Shown here piece after piece: positions 36,707 to 45,951 of a DNA stretch of 64,000 nt. A model generated the notes under the pieces. The model saw only the letters and a list, made by a program, of their open reading frames with translations, was not told the origin of the DNA and did no database searches. Source of the stretch: CATQHW01 sp965215345 (GTDB lineage Bacteria > Spirochaetota > Spirochaetia > SZUA-6 > Bin103); contig CBDCDL010000002.1 of NCBI GenBank assembly GCA_965215345.1, positions 2,666,001 through 2,730,000 of the forward strand. Direction: 5' to 3'. The position numbers were made by a program, and so were the translations under genes. Position 1 is the stretch's first letter. The number at the start of each line of letters is the position of its first letter.

Positions 36707-37898
36707 GTCGCCAGTGTATCGACGGTTGGAAGCCACGGTCAAGAAGCCGGCCGCGCGCGTGGACCGAATCGGTGTGGCGGCACGCCTGCTGGCTGCGGCG
36801 CTGGCCGCGGCGTTGGTCACGGCAGGTTGCGCGGCACGGGCATCGCAGGTGACGCGCCAGGAGCTGTTCAGCCTGTCGGTGGGACCGCTGGAAGACCAGG
36901 TGCACATCTCCCCCGGATACGAGCAGGCCGGCGTCTGGCTCTGGCTACACGGTGGCCTGTTCCACGTGGTCAACGCGCCGGTACGCAAGGTGATGCGGTT
37001 CTCCTCGTTCGGAGACCTGCTGCTGCTGCTGTACGACCCGCGCTTCAACCCGAGGCCGGTGGGCCTCGCCGACGCGGCAGCAGACACCGTCGCCACCCGC
37101 CTCGCGCGCAGCCTGCCATCGGGCCCGCTGGGGCGGGTCGCGGTCGATTCGCAGGGGACGATGTATGTCCAGGAACGGCTCGCGCCCGGCGATTGGCAGA
37201 CGGAAGCCGGGGTCACGCGCAGCCACGTCGTGCGCCGGTTCGACCGTACGGGCGCAGACCTGGGCTACCTGGGCCGGGAGGGCGTGAGCGGCACACCGTT
37301 CGGCCGGGTGCACCGCCTGCTGGTCACCGAACGCGACGAGCTCTTCGTCGTCACGCGGGACGCCGACTCGTGGCAGGCGCTCTGGTTCGACGTACGGGGG
37401 TTGCTGCGGTTCCGGCGACGGCTCTCGGCTGGTGATCTGCGAAGATCGGACGATGTCCTGCCGCCCGTGGAGATCGAGTCCGTGCTGGCCGATGGACGCG
37501 GGCCGCCGCACCTGCTGGTAGAGACGGTGACGCTGCCCGGCGGGCACGCCGAAGTCTGGCGTGTGACCGGTGACGAGGCCCCGCGTCGGGCGTTCGCGGC
37601 GCCGCATTCCCCGCATGCGCCGTTCCGCCTGATCGGCAGCGCGGGCGGGCGGTTGTTCTTCGCCTCGCACGCCGGGGCCGACGAGGCCGGCGGTCCCGGA
37701 TCTCGCCGCGTTCCACTCACCATCACCGATGGAGAGGGTCGGCCCCTGGCGCAGGTCGAGCTATCCCTGCAAGATCCGGCCCTGCAGTTCTCGGAACTGC
37801 AGGTGGCGACGGATGGGGTACTGTACGGTGCCCGCATCGGGCCGGAACGGGTGGATGTCTTCTGGTGGAGAACCGACCTCTTGATGCCACGGCGCTGA
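36705..37898 (+). CDS. Putative lipoprotein, possible beta-propeller, function unknown
   Basis: The reading frame has up to 397 residues from ATG 36705, which overlaps the divergent secA start; GTG 36759 or TTG 36726 are more natural starts because they put a signal peptide (RLLAAALAAALVTAGC) near the N-terminus. Cys after TAG looks like a relaxed lipobox of the spirochaetal kind. The mature part has repeated strand-turn patterns (GRVAVDSQGTMYVQERL, VHRLLVTERDELFVVTRDA, LQVATDGVLYGARIG), suggesting NHL/WD-type blades. It overlaps the next gene or ends 26 bp before its ATG. I do not recognise a specific family. Confidence 0.7.
   Translation: MSPVYRRLEATVKKPAARVDRIGVAARLLAAALAAALVTAGCAARASQVTRQELFSLSVGPLEDQVHISPGYEQAGVWLWLHGGLFHVVNAPVRKVMRFSSFGDLLLLLYDPRFNPRPVGLADAAADTVATRLARSLPSGPLGRVAVDSQGTMYVQERLAPGDWQTEAGVTRSHVVRRFDRTGADLGYLGREGVSGTPFGRVHRLLVTERDELFVVTRDADSWQALWFDVRGLLRFRRRLSAGDLRRSDDVLPPVEIESVLADGRGPPHLLVETVTLPGGHAEVWRVTGDEAPRRAFAAPHSPHAPFRLIGSAGGRLFFASHAGADEAGGPGSRRVPLTITDGEGRPLAQVELSLQDPALQFSELQVATDGVLYGARIGPERVDVFWWRTDLLMPRR
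36713..36742 (-). promoter_or_regulatory. secA promoter, predicted leaderless
   Basis: Read on the minus strand: -35 TTGACC (36742-36737), 18-bp spacer, -10 TACACT (36718-36713). The seventh base after the -10 is the A of the secA ATG (36706). No Shine-Dalgarno site could exist on such a transcript. Confidence 0.6.
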
Positions 37899-37924
37899 CG
37901 GCCGCGGACACGGGCGTGCTGCGC

Positions 37925-39472
37925 ATGGCGGACGGACCAGGCGCATACCGCCTGGTTGACTCGGCGCAGATGTCGGCGATCGACCGCGAGGCCTCCGAGC
38001 GCTTCCGGATCCCGTCGCCGATCCTGATGGAGAATGCCGGGCTCAAGGCTCTGGATGCGATACAACGGCGTATCTGGCGCCGGCCGGTTCCGGAGGAGCC
38101 GGTCACGATCGTGTCGGGACGTGGCAACAACGGGGGGGACGCGCTGGTCATCGCCCGCCAGCTTCACGCCATCGGCGCGCGCAGCATGAAGGTGCTGCTC
38201 AGCCACGGCGAACCGGCCGACGGAAGCCAGTGCGCGGCCAACCTGGCCATCTGCCGGGCGCTTGGCATCACCGTGCTCGACGCGGCGGAGGCGACGCTGG
38301 ACCGCGGATGGGTAATCGACGGGATTGCCGGCACGGGACAGCGTGGGGCGCTGCGCGGGCCGCCGGCGGCGCTGGCCGAGCGGATCAACCGCAGCAAGGC
38401 GCGAGTCATCGCCCTTGATGCGCCGAGCGGGGTGGGTGACCGGTTCACGGCCGGCATGCCCGTAGTCCGCGCCGACTGGACGCTGGCGCTGGAGCTTCCG
38501 AAGAGGGCGCTCTACCTGCCGGCGGCCCGGCCCGCATGCGGGAGCATCATCGTCGTGCCGGTCGGCTTTCCCGCCGAGCTCACCGATCCGGGCGTCGGCG
38601 CCGCGCGGCTGCTCGGCCCCGCGGCGCTGCCGGGGATGCTGCCGTCCGTGCCGGCTGACGCGCACAAGGGGACCCGCGGTCACGTGGCGGTTCTGGCCGG
38701 CTCCGCCGGGACGGCGGGCGCCGCTCGCTTGGCCGCGACCGCTGCGGCCTGCAGCCGCGCGGGCCTGGTGACGCTGCACGCCGATGCCGACACGTATCCG
38801 GTCCAGGCCGGCGCGCTCACCTCGGTGATGGTCGCTCCGTGGTCGGAAACGGCGGAACCAGGCGAGCTCGCCCGGCGTTTCGACAGCCTGGTGGTCGGTC
38901 CCGGGTGGGGGACCGGGCCGGCCCGCTCGGGGTGGCTGCAGCGGCTGCTCGTCATGCCGTGTCGCGGCGTGCTGGATGCCGACGCGACCACGCTGCTCGC
39001 GCGTGCGGGCGGCACGGGGCGGCTCGCCGGCCGCTGGGTGTTGACGCCCCATCCGGGCGAGCTGGCCCGGCTGCTCGGCGCCACCGTCGTCGAGGCGCTG
39101 GCAGATCCCGCCGCGGCCGCTGCCGATGTGGCTGCTCGGTTCGGCGCGGTCGTCGTGCTGAAAGGGCACGTGACCTACATCGCCGCTCCGGACGGCGGCG
39201 ACGCGGCGGGCGTTGGCGCAGAGCCGCCTCTGAGCGTCGTGGACGGCATGCAGCCGTGGCTGGCGACCGGCGGTTCCGGAGATGTGCTGGCCGGCGTGAT
39301 CGGCGCGCTGCTTGCCGGCGGCCGGATTGGCTCCTACCAGGCAGCCTGCGCAGGCGTGCTGCTCCACGCCGCGGCGGCTCGACGCCTGTACCGCGAGCGG
39401 GGCTGGTTCCTGGCGGAGGACCTGCCGGCATCGGTGTCGCGCGTGGTAGCCGGCCGTGACGACTGCCGATAG
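37925..39472 (+). CDS. nnr: Bifunctional NAD(P)HX epimerase/dehydratase
   Basis: The enzyme repairs hydrated NADH/NADPH: the N-terminal YjeF_N half epimerises and the C-terminal half dehydrates with ADP. Visible motifs: IPSPILMENAG, VSGRGNNGGDALVIARQL, VIDGIAGTGQRG, ALDAPSGVGD in the first half; KGTRGHVAVLAGSAGTAGAARLAATAA, VGPGWGTG, LTPHPGELARLLG, and LATGGSGDVLAGVIGALLAGG in the second. From ATG 37925 it has 515 residues; an upstream GTG (37865) would overlap the previous gene. No partner gene is evident. Confidence 0.93.
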   Translation: MADGPGAYRLVDSAQMSAIDREASERFRIPSPILMENAGLKALDAIQRRIWRRPVPEEPVTIVSGRGNNGGDALVIARQLHAIGARSMKVLLSHGEPADGSQCAANLAICRALGITVLDAAEATLDRGWVIDGIAGTGQRGALRGPPAALAERINRSKARVIALDAPSGVGDRFTAGMPVVRADWTLALELPKRALYLPAARPACGSIIVVPVGFPAELTDPGVGAARLLGPAALPGMLPSVPADAHKGTRGHVAVLAGSAGTAGAARLAATAAACSRAGLVTLHADADTYPVQAGALTSVMVAPWSETAEPGELARRFDSLVVGPGWGTGPARSGWLQRLLVMPCRGVLDADATTLLARAGGTGRLAGRWVLTPHPGELARLLGATVVEALADPAAAAADVAARFGAVVVLKGHVTYIAAPDGGDAAGVGAEPPLSVVDGMQPWLATGGSGDVLAGVIGALLAGGRIGSYQAACAGVLLHAAAARRLYRERGWFLAEDLPASVSRVVAGRDDCR

Positions 39473-39484
39473 CGCACGTCCACG

Positions 39485-40364
39485 CTACTCCGGCGCGACG
39501 GCATCGCAGCGCACCATCTCCCAGCCGTGGAACACGAGGCAAATGCCGACGAAGCGCAACCCCGGATACTGACGCGCCAAGCGCCCCTCCGTCAGGTAGC
39601 GACGGAGTTGTGCGCTGGCTTGGGCAGTCGCCGCCTCAATGCGCCCCGTGTCCGCCGATTCGCTTCGGCGCAGGTACTTCAGCTCGATCAGGTAGCCGCA
39701 GGTCGAAGTTGCCGTTCAGGCGCGCATCGCCGGCCGCGCTGCGCCGGTTGATCACCAGCAGGTGGCGCAGCTTGCCGTAGTCGATGCGCACGTTGGTGTC
39801 GATCAGGTAGTCCGGCACCGTCCGGTTCGGCATGGACTTCTGCAGGTAGTAGAGCATCATGTCCGTGTTGTAGAGGTCGGTCGTCGTGCTCTTCGCGAAG
39901 CGGTAGCCGCTGTACCACTCGCGCATGAGGTCCATGGCGCCATCGAGGTGCTGGCTGAACAGGCCGCGGTCGCGGTACAGCTCCAGCAGGCCGCGCACCT
40001 CTGCCTCGGTGAAGCCCCGCATCTCGTTGAAGTCCGGCTCCAGGCTGAGATTCGTGCCGATGTTGAAGCCGCTGGTCACGTCGTCCAGGGTCACCGGCGA
40101 GACGCCGGTGATGAACAGGCGCTCCAGGCCGCCGTCGTCCTGCTCGGCGCCACCCTTGAGCGCAGCGAAGAAGCTGCGGTGGTTGGTCCAGTTGTGCCGG
40201 TGGCGGTAGAAGTCGATGGCCTGGCGGATCGGCGGGTTTTCCTTCGGATCGTCGAACAGCGATCCCTGATACACGTTGCCGTTGCGTTTCCTGACCGCCT
40301 CCACAATGGTGCGCGGATCGATGCGCTCGTGGAGACGCTCAACATGACGAAGGTCGTTCAACAC
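39485..40364 (-). pseudogene. Remnant of an AAA-ATPase-like/PD-(D/E)XK protein, truncated and frameshifted
   Basis: The minus-strand frame from 40364 contains NPPIRQAIDFYRHRHNW, FITGVSPVTLDDVTSGFNIGTNLS and WYSGYRFAKSTTTDLYNTDMMLYYL, typical of the second half of large AAA-ATPase-like proteins with a C-terminal nuclease-like domain. After NGNFDL the frame breaks; a shifted frame continues with GYLIELKYLRR (the E-x-K nuclease motif) and FVGICLVFHGWEM to a stop at 39485. The N-terminal ATPase part with Walker motifs is absent. Both defects argue for an inactive remnant, probably imported. Confidence 0.8.
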
Positions 40365-41006
40365 GTTCTACAAGCGATCCGATTCGAGAATGCGGAGCGG
40401 CTCGTACCCATTTTCGAGCGCGACCAGCCGATCCGCTCGACCGGCGACATGCCCACGTGGTACACGGGAAAGCCCTGCGAGCACACGGCACGCAGCCACA
40501 TCAACCTGTGCGTGTACGACAGTACCTGGGAGGCGTCGGAAGCCTGGGTTCTGGACCACAGTCCGGCGGTCGATGCCTGGGTGAGGAACGATCATCTTGG
40601 CTTCGAGGTGCTCTACGTCCACGGCGGCGTAGTCCACAAGTATCGGCCCGACTTCATCGTCCGGCTCAAGACGGGAGAGATGTTGGTCCTGGAGGTAAAG
40701 GGGCGGGACCGGGACAGTGACCGTACGAAGCGAACGTACCTGCGTGAGTGGGTCGATGCGGTCAACGACCACGGCGGCTTCGGCCGCTGGTCATGCGCCG
40801 TGTCGAGAACTACCGGAGAGGTCCACGGCATCCTTGCAGCCAGAGTGCGCGCCTCCCGCACGACGTCCCACAGGATCGGCTTCATGGCCGGCGAGATCGA
40901 CGTACCGGACGACTTCGACACGATGGGAGCGAGCGAGATCAAGATGACGCTGCTCACGGCCGACGATCAGGTGGCGCACTACCCTGGATCGATCCGCTTG
41001 GTGTAG
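40344..41006 (+). pseudogene. Fragment of type III restriction endonuclease subunit Res joined to an antitoxin-like tail
   Basis: From ATG 40344 the frame reads the C-terminal nuclease domain of a type III restriction subunit: RSTGDMPTWYTGKPCE, NLCVYDSTWEASEAW, VRNDHLGFEVLYVHGGVVHKYRPDF and the PD-(D/E)XK residues in RPDF...LVLEVKG. The helicase part is missing. Beyond about 40860 it changes into SHRIGFMAGEIDVPDDFD and TMGASEI, which matches the C-terminus of many Phd/YefM-type antitoxins. The result is a chimera of two broken genes; whether it is expressed is unknown. Confidence 0.78.
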
Positions 41007-41130
41007 CATACGGCTCACGGCCTTCAGGAAGCGCCTCCGATCACGACGCAAGGGGAGCGCTTCGTGTCGCCCCGGACGGTGAGCTGTCCGTCCGAGATGT
41101 CGACGGCCTGCCACCGAGCTGGTTGGCGTC

Positions 41131-41161
41131 AGGCTCCTGGCGGTCTTTGAGACAGGAGCCT
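41131..41161 (+). terminator. Hairpin between the remnant region and the next gene
   Basis: AGGCTCCTG and CAGGAGCCT form a 9-bp perfect stem around a 13-nt loop. A short T-containing stretch (GTTTCGTG) follows at 41166. It could end transcription from the remnant genes. Confidence 0.4.
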
Positions 41162-41185
41162 CGGCGTTTCGTGTTGCCCCGCTGG

Positions 41186-41214
41186 TTGACCCTGCGGGGG
41201 GGTGGCGCTACCCT
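41186..41214 (+). promoter_or_regulatory. Promoter predicted to give a leaderless transcript
   Basis: TTGACC (41186-41191), a 17-bp spacer and TACCCT (41209-41214) are followed after 6 nt by GTG 41221. The predicted transcription start coincides with the start codon. Confidence 0.45.
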
Positions 41215-41220
41215 CTTGGT

Positions 41221-41703
41221 GTGCATATCTACCTGCTGTCGGTGTTGAGCACCATCGCCGCCGGTGCGACCCTGGCGGCCGATTACCTGGTGGACCGGAT
41301 GCCCGTTCTGGAGCCGTTGCGGCGCTTTGCGGCCAGCAGCCGCGCCAAGGGTGCGCTGGGCGCCATCGCCCTGGTGATAGGATTCGTGAAGCTCTTCTGG
41401 CGCGCCCCGGGTGAGGTGATCATCGTCGGCGACTTCCTGCCGTCGATCGCCGGCATGCTGCTGGGTGCCATGCTCCTGATCGACCGCTACCGCGAACGGC
41501 GGTTACCGGGAGACGGCGTGGATCAGGTCGCCGCCGGCGACGAAGCGGGCGAAGGCGACGCCGCGCCTGAATCGTCGGACTCGGGCGCCACCGGTATCGC
41601 CCGCATCGACGACGCGCTACGGCCGTACCGGACTCCGTTGGGGCTGGGCGGCATCGCCGTCGGCGTCATCCACTTCCTGCTGGCGAGCGTGCTGTTCCTG
41701 TAG
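41221..41703 (+). CDS. Small integral membrane protein of unknown function
   Basis: The protein has 160 residues with about four membrane helices: an N-terminal one (LLSVLSTIAAGATLAADYL), two in the middle (GALGAIALVIGFVKLFW and FLPSIAGMLLGAMLLIDRY), and one at the C-terminus (GLGGIAVGVIHFLLASVLFL). An acidic, disordered-looking segment (DEAGEGDAAPESSDSG) separates the third and fourth. No charged catalytic motif is visible and I do not recognise the family. It seems monocistronic, convergent with the EF-G-like gene. Confidence 0.7.
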   Translation: MHIYLLSVLSTIAAGATLAADYLVDRMPVLEPLRRFAASSRAKGALGAIALVIGFVKLFWRAPGEVIIVGDFLPSIAGMLLGAMLLIDRYRERRLPGDGVDQVAAGDEAGEGDAAPESSDSGATGIARIDDALRPYRTPLGLGGIAVGVIHFLLASVLFL

Positions 41704-41739
41704 TCGCAGACGTATCCCAACCTGCCGCTGAAAGGTCTG

Positions 41740-43782
41740 TCAGTCGGACTGCTTGGCGCGGGCGATCACGTCCTCGGCCACCTTGCCGGAGATCGGTGAG
41801 TAGTGACTGAAGGTCATCTCGAAGGACGCGGTGCCGGAGGTCATCGACTTGAGGTCGATGGAGTAGCGCAGCATTTCCGACTGCGGGACCTGCGCACGGG
41901 TCTCCTGCAGCGACCCTGTCGGCTCCTGTCCGAGCACCCGGCCACGCCGTGAGCTCAGGTCGGAGAGAATGTCACCCAGGTACTGGTCGTCGCTCAGCAC
42001 GACCAAGTCGACAACCGGCTCCAGCAGCACGGGCTTGGCCTGTGCCAGCGCCGCCTTGGTCGCTTCCCGGGCGGCGAGCTTGAAGGCCAGCTCGGAGGAA
42101 TCGACCGAGTGCTCCCTGCCGTCCACCACCTTCGCCTCCACGTCCACGACCGGGTATCCGGCAAGGACGCCGGACTCCAGCGCCTCGAGGACGCCCTTTT
42201 CCACCCCCGGAATATAGCCGCGTGAGATGGCACCGCCCACGACGCCGTTCTCGAAACGGAACTTCTCACCTCGTGGCAGCGGCTTGATCTCCAGAGAGAC
42301 CTTGGCGTACTGCCCGTGTCCGCCGGTCTGTTTCTTGTGCTGATAATCGGCATCGGCCGGCCTGTTGATCGTCTCCCGGTACGCGACGCGCGGCAGTTCG
42401 GTCTCCACCTCGATCTTGTGACCGTCACGGATCCGTCCCAGGACCACGGCCAGGTGCAACTCCCCCATCGCCGCGACCACGGTCTCGCGCGTCTCCCCGT
42501 CGTAACGGACGCGGAAGGTCGGATCGGAGTCCGCCGTCCTGCCGATGATCTCCGACAGCTTGTCCTCGTCCTGCTTGGAAGCCGTTCGCAGTGAGAGCGC
42601 GTGTACCGGTTGCGGGAAGTCCGGCGGCACATAGGTGACGGTTGCCTCCGGGGCGTGCAGCGTGTCGCAGGTGGCGACATCGGTCAGCTTGTTCAGCACG
42701 CCGATGTCCCCGGCAGACAGCTCCTGCACGTCTTCGAGCTTCTCGCCCTGGCGCGTGCTCAGCTTGTTCAGCCGAATCTTGGTGCCGGTGCGCGCGCAGA
42801 TCAGGTCGGCATCGGAGCGAAGGCCGCCGGTGATGACCTTCACGAACGACAAGCGGCCGGCGTATTGATCGACGCTGGTCTTCAGCACCAGCGCGGAGGC
42901 CGGACCGGACGGGTCGATCGTGCACGGGGTGACCTCGCCCGTGCCGTCGGCCTGCACCGTCGCGCCCGCCGGTGACGGCACGGTGCGCACGATCGCGTCC
43001 AGCAGCGGCGTGATCCCCACGTCGTGCAAGGCGGAACCCGCCAACACCGGGAACACCTGGCCGGCGGCGACCGCCGCCGTCAGTCCCCGAGTGATCTCCT
43101 CGTCGGTCAGCACCTCGTCCTCGAGATACTTCTCCATCAGTGCGTCGTCGCCTTCCGCGGCGGCTTCCATCAGCTCCAGCCGCCGCTCCTCTACCGCATC
43201 GCTCAACGCGTCCGGCACCGGAGCGTCGCCGCCGCCCGAGCGCAACAGCGCGCGCTGGCCGACGGCGTCCACGACGCCCTCGAACGAGTTCCCGGCTCCG
43301 ATCGGGACGCTCAGCGGTGCGAACATCCCGCCGAACGATTGGCCGAGGTTCTCCAGCACCGCGTCGAAGTCGGCATGCTCTTTGTCCATACCGTTGACGA
43401 AGATGATGCGGGGCGTTCCGTCCCGTTCCAGGCGGCGCCACAGCTTTGCCGTTTCGATCTGCACGCCGACATCTGCGCCGACCACGACGACCGCGCACTC
43501 GGCGGCGCCGAGCGCGGCCACCACCTCGCCGATGAAGTCGCCGGAACCCGGCGAGTCGATCAGGTTGACTTTGCGGCCGTCCCAGTCGATGTGGGAAAAG
43601 GCGCTGTAGATCGAGATCTTGCGGGCGATCTCCTCCTCCGTGCAGTCGCTGACGGACTTGCCAGGGTCGAACTTGGGAACCACGCCGCCGTGGACGAGGA
43701 TCTGTTCCATCAGCGTGGTCTTTCCCGTGCCGCTGTGGCCTACCAGGGCGACATTGCGAATTCGGTCTGTAGGGACGCTCAT
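41740..43782 (-). CDS. EF-G-like translational GTPase (EF-G2-type paralogue)
   Basis: The 680-residue protein has all EF-G domains. G1 is GHSGTGKTT instead of the usual AHIDAGKTT, G3 is DSPGSGDF, and the G4 motif is NGMD instead of NKxD. Domain III-V markers are present (MGELHLAVVLGRI, QHKKQTGGHGQYAKV, SRGYIPGVEKGVLEAL, RRGRVLG). This divergent G domain is typical of the EF-G-like group found beside canonical EF-G in many bacteria; its role (back-up translocation, stress) is not settled. It follows the other EF-G gene by about 105 bp on the same strand. ATG 43782 gives the normal N-terminus MSVPTDRIRNVALVG. Confidence 0.9.
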   Translation of the reverse strand: MSVPTDRIRNVALVGHSGTGKTTLMEQILVHGGVVPKFDPGKSVSDCTEEEIARKISIYSAFSHIDWDGRKVNLIDSPGSGDFIGEVVAALGAAECAVVVVGADVGVQIETAKLWRRLERDGTPRIIFVNGMDKEHADFDAVLENLGQSFGGMFAPLSVPIGAGNSFEGVVDAVGQRALLRSGGGDAPVPDALSDAVEERRLELMEAAAEGDDALMEKYLEDEVLTDEEITRGLTAAVAAGQVFPVLAGSALHDVGITPLLDAIVRTVPSPAGATVQADGTGEVTPCTIDPSGPASALVLKTSVDQYAGRLSFVKVITGGLRSDADLICARTGTKIRLNKLSTRQGEKLEDVQELSAGDIGVLNKLTDVATCDTLHAPEATVTYVPPDFPQPVHALSLRTASKQDEDKLSEIIGRTADSDPTFRVRYDGETRETVVAAMGELHLAVVLGRIRDGHKIEVETELPRVAYRETINRPADADYQHKKQTGGHGQYAKVSLEIKPLPRGEKFRFENGVVGGAISRGYIPGVEKGVLEALESGVLAGYPVVDVEAKVVDGREHSVDSSELAFKLAAREATKAALAQAKPVLLEPVVDLVVLSDDQYLGDILSDLSSRRGRVLGQEPTGSLQETRAQVPQSEMLRYSIDLKSMTSGTASFEMTFSHYSPISGKVAEDVIARAKQSD

Positions 43783-43887
43783 AACGGTGATGCTCCGGGC
43801 TGGACTCTGAACGGCGACGCTATGCAGGCGGTATTGCGCTGTCAAGCGGGCTGCGCGCGGCGCGGTGAGCGGCGGGCCCGCGACGCC

Positions 43888-45948
43888 TCAATTCCCGCGC
43901 GCCGGCGCGTAGTGGGCGAACGCCATCGTGTACGCGGCGCGGCCCTGGGTGGCGCTGCGCAGATCGGTGGTGTACCCGAACATGGCCCCCAGCGGCACCT
44001 TGGCGCTGACCCGTTCGGCGGCGTGGCCGGACTCCACCGTTTCTATTGCCCCGCCGCGCATCTGCAGACCGCCGAGCACCTCGCCGACGAATTCCTTCGG
44101 GGTGGTGACGTCCACGCTCATCACCGGCTCCAGCAGGATCGGCGCCGCCTTCCGGCTGCAACTCACGAAGCCGCTCGCCGCGGCGGCTTCGAACGCGAAC
44201 TCGCTGGCACGTTCCTGGTCGTAGGCGCAGTCGGTCAGCTCGACCGCGACGTCGACCAGCGGGTAGCCGAATCCGGGGCCGGAGGAGAAGCCTGCCTCGA
44301 TGCCGCGGGCGATCGCCGCGTACAGCGCTTCCGGAAGGCCCGCCGCGTCCGGGACCGTTCCGGTATCCAAGGTGCACCGGCCGCCCTGGCCGCGGGGCGT
44401 GACGCGCAGGGTCACGGCCGCGTAGTGGGCGCGGCCACCGATCTCGCGGTCGAACTCCTCGCGGTGCTCGACCGCGGCGGAGACGGACTCCCGGAAGGAG
44501 ACCTGCGGCTTGCCGACGTTGGCGTCGATGCCGGTGCGCTCCGCGATCTGCCGCATCAGCACCTCGAGATGCAGCTCGCCCATGCCGGAAACCAGAAGCT
44601 GCCCGGTCTCGTCGTTCTCCTCCACCGCGAACGTGGGGTCTTCGAGCCGCAAGGCCTCCAGGGCGGCCAGGAGCGCGGCCGTGTCGGAGGCGGAATGGGG
44701 CTCAACGGCGACCGATACCACCGGCAGCGGGAAGCGCATGCGCTCCAGCAGCCCGGCCGGCTGCTCGCCGGCTCCTGCCTGGTTGCCGCGCTGCTTGCCG
44801 GTCACCGTGTCGCCGGTGCGGGTGAACTTCAATCCGACCGCCACGGCGATTTCGCCGGCGCTCACCGAGTCGATCTGTTCCCGCCGGTTGGCGTGCATGC
44901 GCAGCAGGCGTTGGATTCGCTCGGTGCGCCCCTGGCTGAGGTTCAAGAGCCGGTCGCCGCGGCGGAAGGTCCCCGAGTAGACGCGGAGGTAGCTCAGGGG
45001 TCCGGATTCGCGGTCGTTCTGCAGCTTGAAGGCGAGCGCGACCGGCGGCCCCGCCGCCGATCGCGCCAACGGTGGCCGGTCGGCCGCGCTCCCATCGCGC
45101 TCGAGGAGCTGCAGAGCCGGAAGCTCGTCCGGTGCCGGCAGGTACCAGACGATCCCATCCAGCAACGGCTGGACGCCGATGTTGCGCCGCGCCGCGCCGG
45201 CGAGCACGGGAACGAGCCGACCCGAAGCTACCGCCGCGCGAACTGCCTCTCGCAGCAATGGGACCGGCAGCTCGCGGCCCTCCAGGTAACGCTCTGCGAT
45301 CTCGTCCGACCCGTCGGCGAGCGCGTCGACGAGCAGGTCGCGGCGCGGCCCCACCTCCGGGTCTGCGGGATCGGCCGCGCGGCACTGCATCGCGGTACCG
45401 TCGTCGCTCCAGGAGATCCGCTCCATCGTGATCAGGTCGACGATCCCGCGCAGCTCGCGGTCTTCGCCCCACGGCACCTGCAGCGCCACCGGCTCGGCGG
45501 AGAGCAGGCTGCGCATCTGCTGCAGCACCCCTTCGAACGATGCGCCGGCGCGGTCCAGCTTGTTGACGAACGCGATGCGGGCGACCGAGTGGCGGTCCGC
45601 CTGGTGCCACACCGTCTCCGACTGCGGCTCGACCCCTTCCACGGCGGAGAAGATCGCCACCGCGCCGTCGAGCACGCGCAGCGAACGCTCCACTTCGGCG
45701 GTGAAGTCGACGTGTCCGGGGGTGTCGATGAGGTTGATCTGATGGTCGGCCCAGAAACAGGTGATGGCCGCCGAGGTGATGCTGATGCCGCGTTCCTGTT
45801 CCTGCGGCATCCAGTCCGTGGTCGCCTCGCCGTCGTCGACCTCGCCGATGCGGTGGGTGCGCCCCGTGAAGAAGAGCATGCGCTCCGTGGTCGTGGTCTT
45901 TCCGGCATCGATGTGCGAGATGATCCCTACGTTGCGGATAGGCGGCAT
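43888..45948 (-). CDS. Elongation factor G family GTPase
   Basis: The protein (686 residues) has canonical EF-G motifs: G1 SHIDAGKTTTTERML, switch EQERGISITSA, G3 DTPGHVDF, G4 VNKLDR, and in domains III-V MGELHLEVL, the EPVMSVDVTTPKEFVGEVLGGL block and MFGYTTDLRSATQGRAAYTM. Spirochaetes are known to carry two EF-Gs with divided labour (translocation and ribosome recycling); sequence inspection alone does not say which this is. No rpsL, rpsG or tuf lies beside it, so it is probably not in the classical str operon. It starts 3 bp after the AAA-nuclease gene stop. Confidence 0.92.
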   Translation of the reverse strand: MPPIRNVGIISHIDAGKTTTTERMLFFTGRTHRIGEVDDGEATTDWMPQEQERGISITSAAITCFWADHQINLIDTPGHVDFTAEVERSLRVLDGAVAIFSAVEGVEPQSETVWHQADRHSVARIAFVNKLDRAGASFEGVLQQMRSLLSAEPVALQVPWGEDRELRGIVDLITMERISWSDDGTAMQCRAADPADPEVGPRRDLLVDALADGSDEIAERYLEGRELPVPLLREAVRAAVASGRLVPVLAGAARRNIGVQPLLDGIVWYLPAPDELPALQLLERDGSAADRPPLARSAAGPPVALAFKLQNDRESGPLSYLRVYSGTFRRGDRLLNLSQGRTERIQRLLRMHANRREQIDSVSAGEIAVAVGLKFTRTGDTVTGKQRGNQAGAGEQPAGLLERMRFPLPVVSVAVEPHSASDTAALLAALEALRLEDPTFAVEENDETGQLLVSGMGELHLEVLMRQIAERTGIDANVGKPQVSFRESVSAAVEHREEFDREIGGRAHYAAVTLRVTPRGQGGRCTLDTGTVPDAAGLPEALYAAIARGIEAGFSSGPGFGYPLVDVAVELTDCAYDQERASEFAFEAAAASGFVSCSRKAAPILLEPVMSVDVTTPKEFVGEVLGGLQMRGGAIETVESGHAAERVSAKVPLGAMFGYTTDLRSATQGRAAYTMAFAHYAPARGN

Positions 45949-45951
45949 CTC

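Noticed and set aside
39762..40343. N-terminal extension of the type III restriction fragment back to 39762
   Set aside because: That part is antisense to the AAA/PD-(D/E)XK remnant and has no homology to the helicase part of Res subunits.
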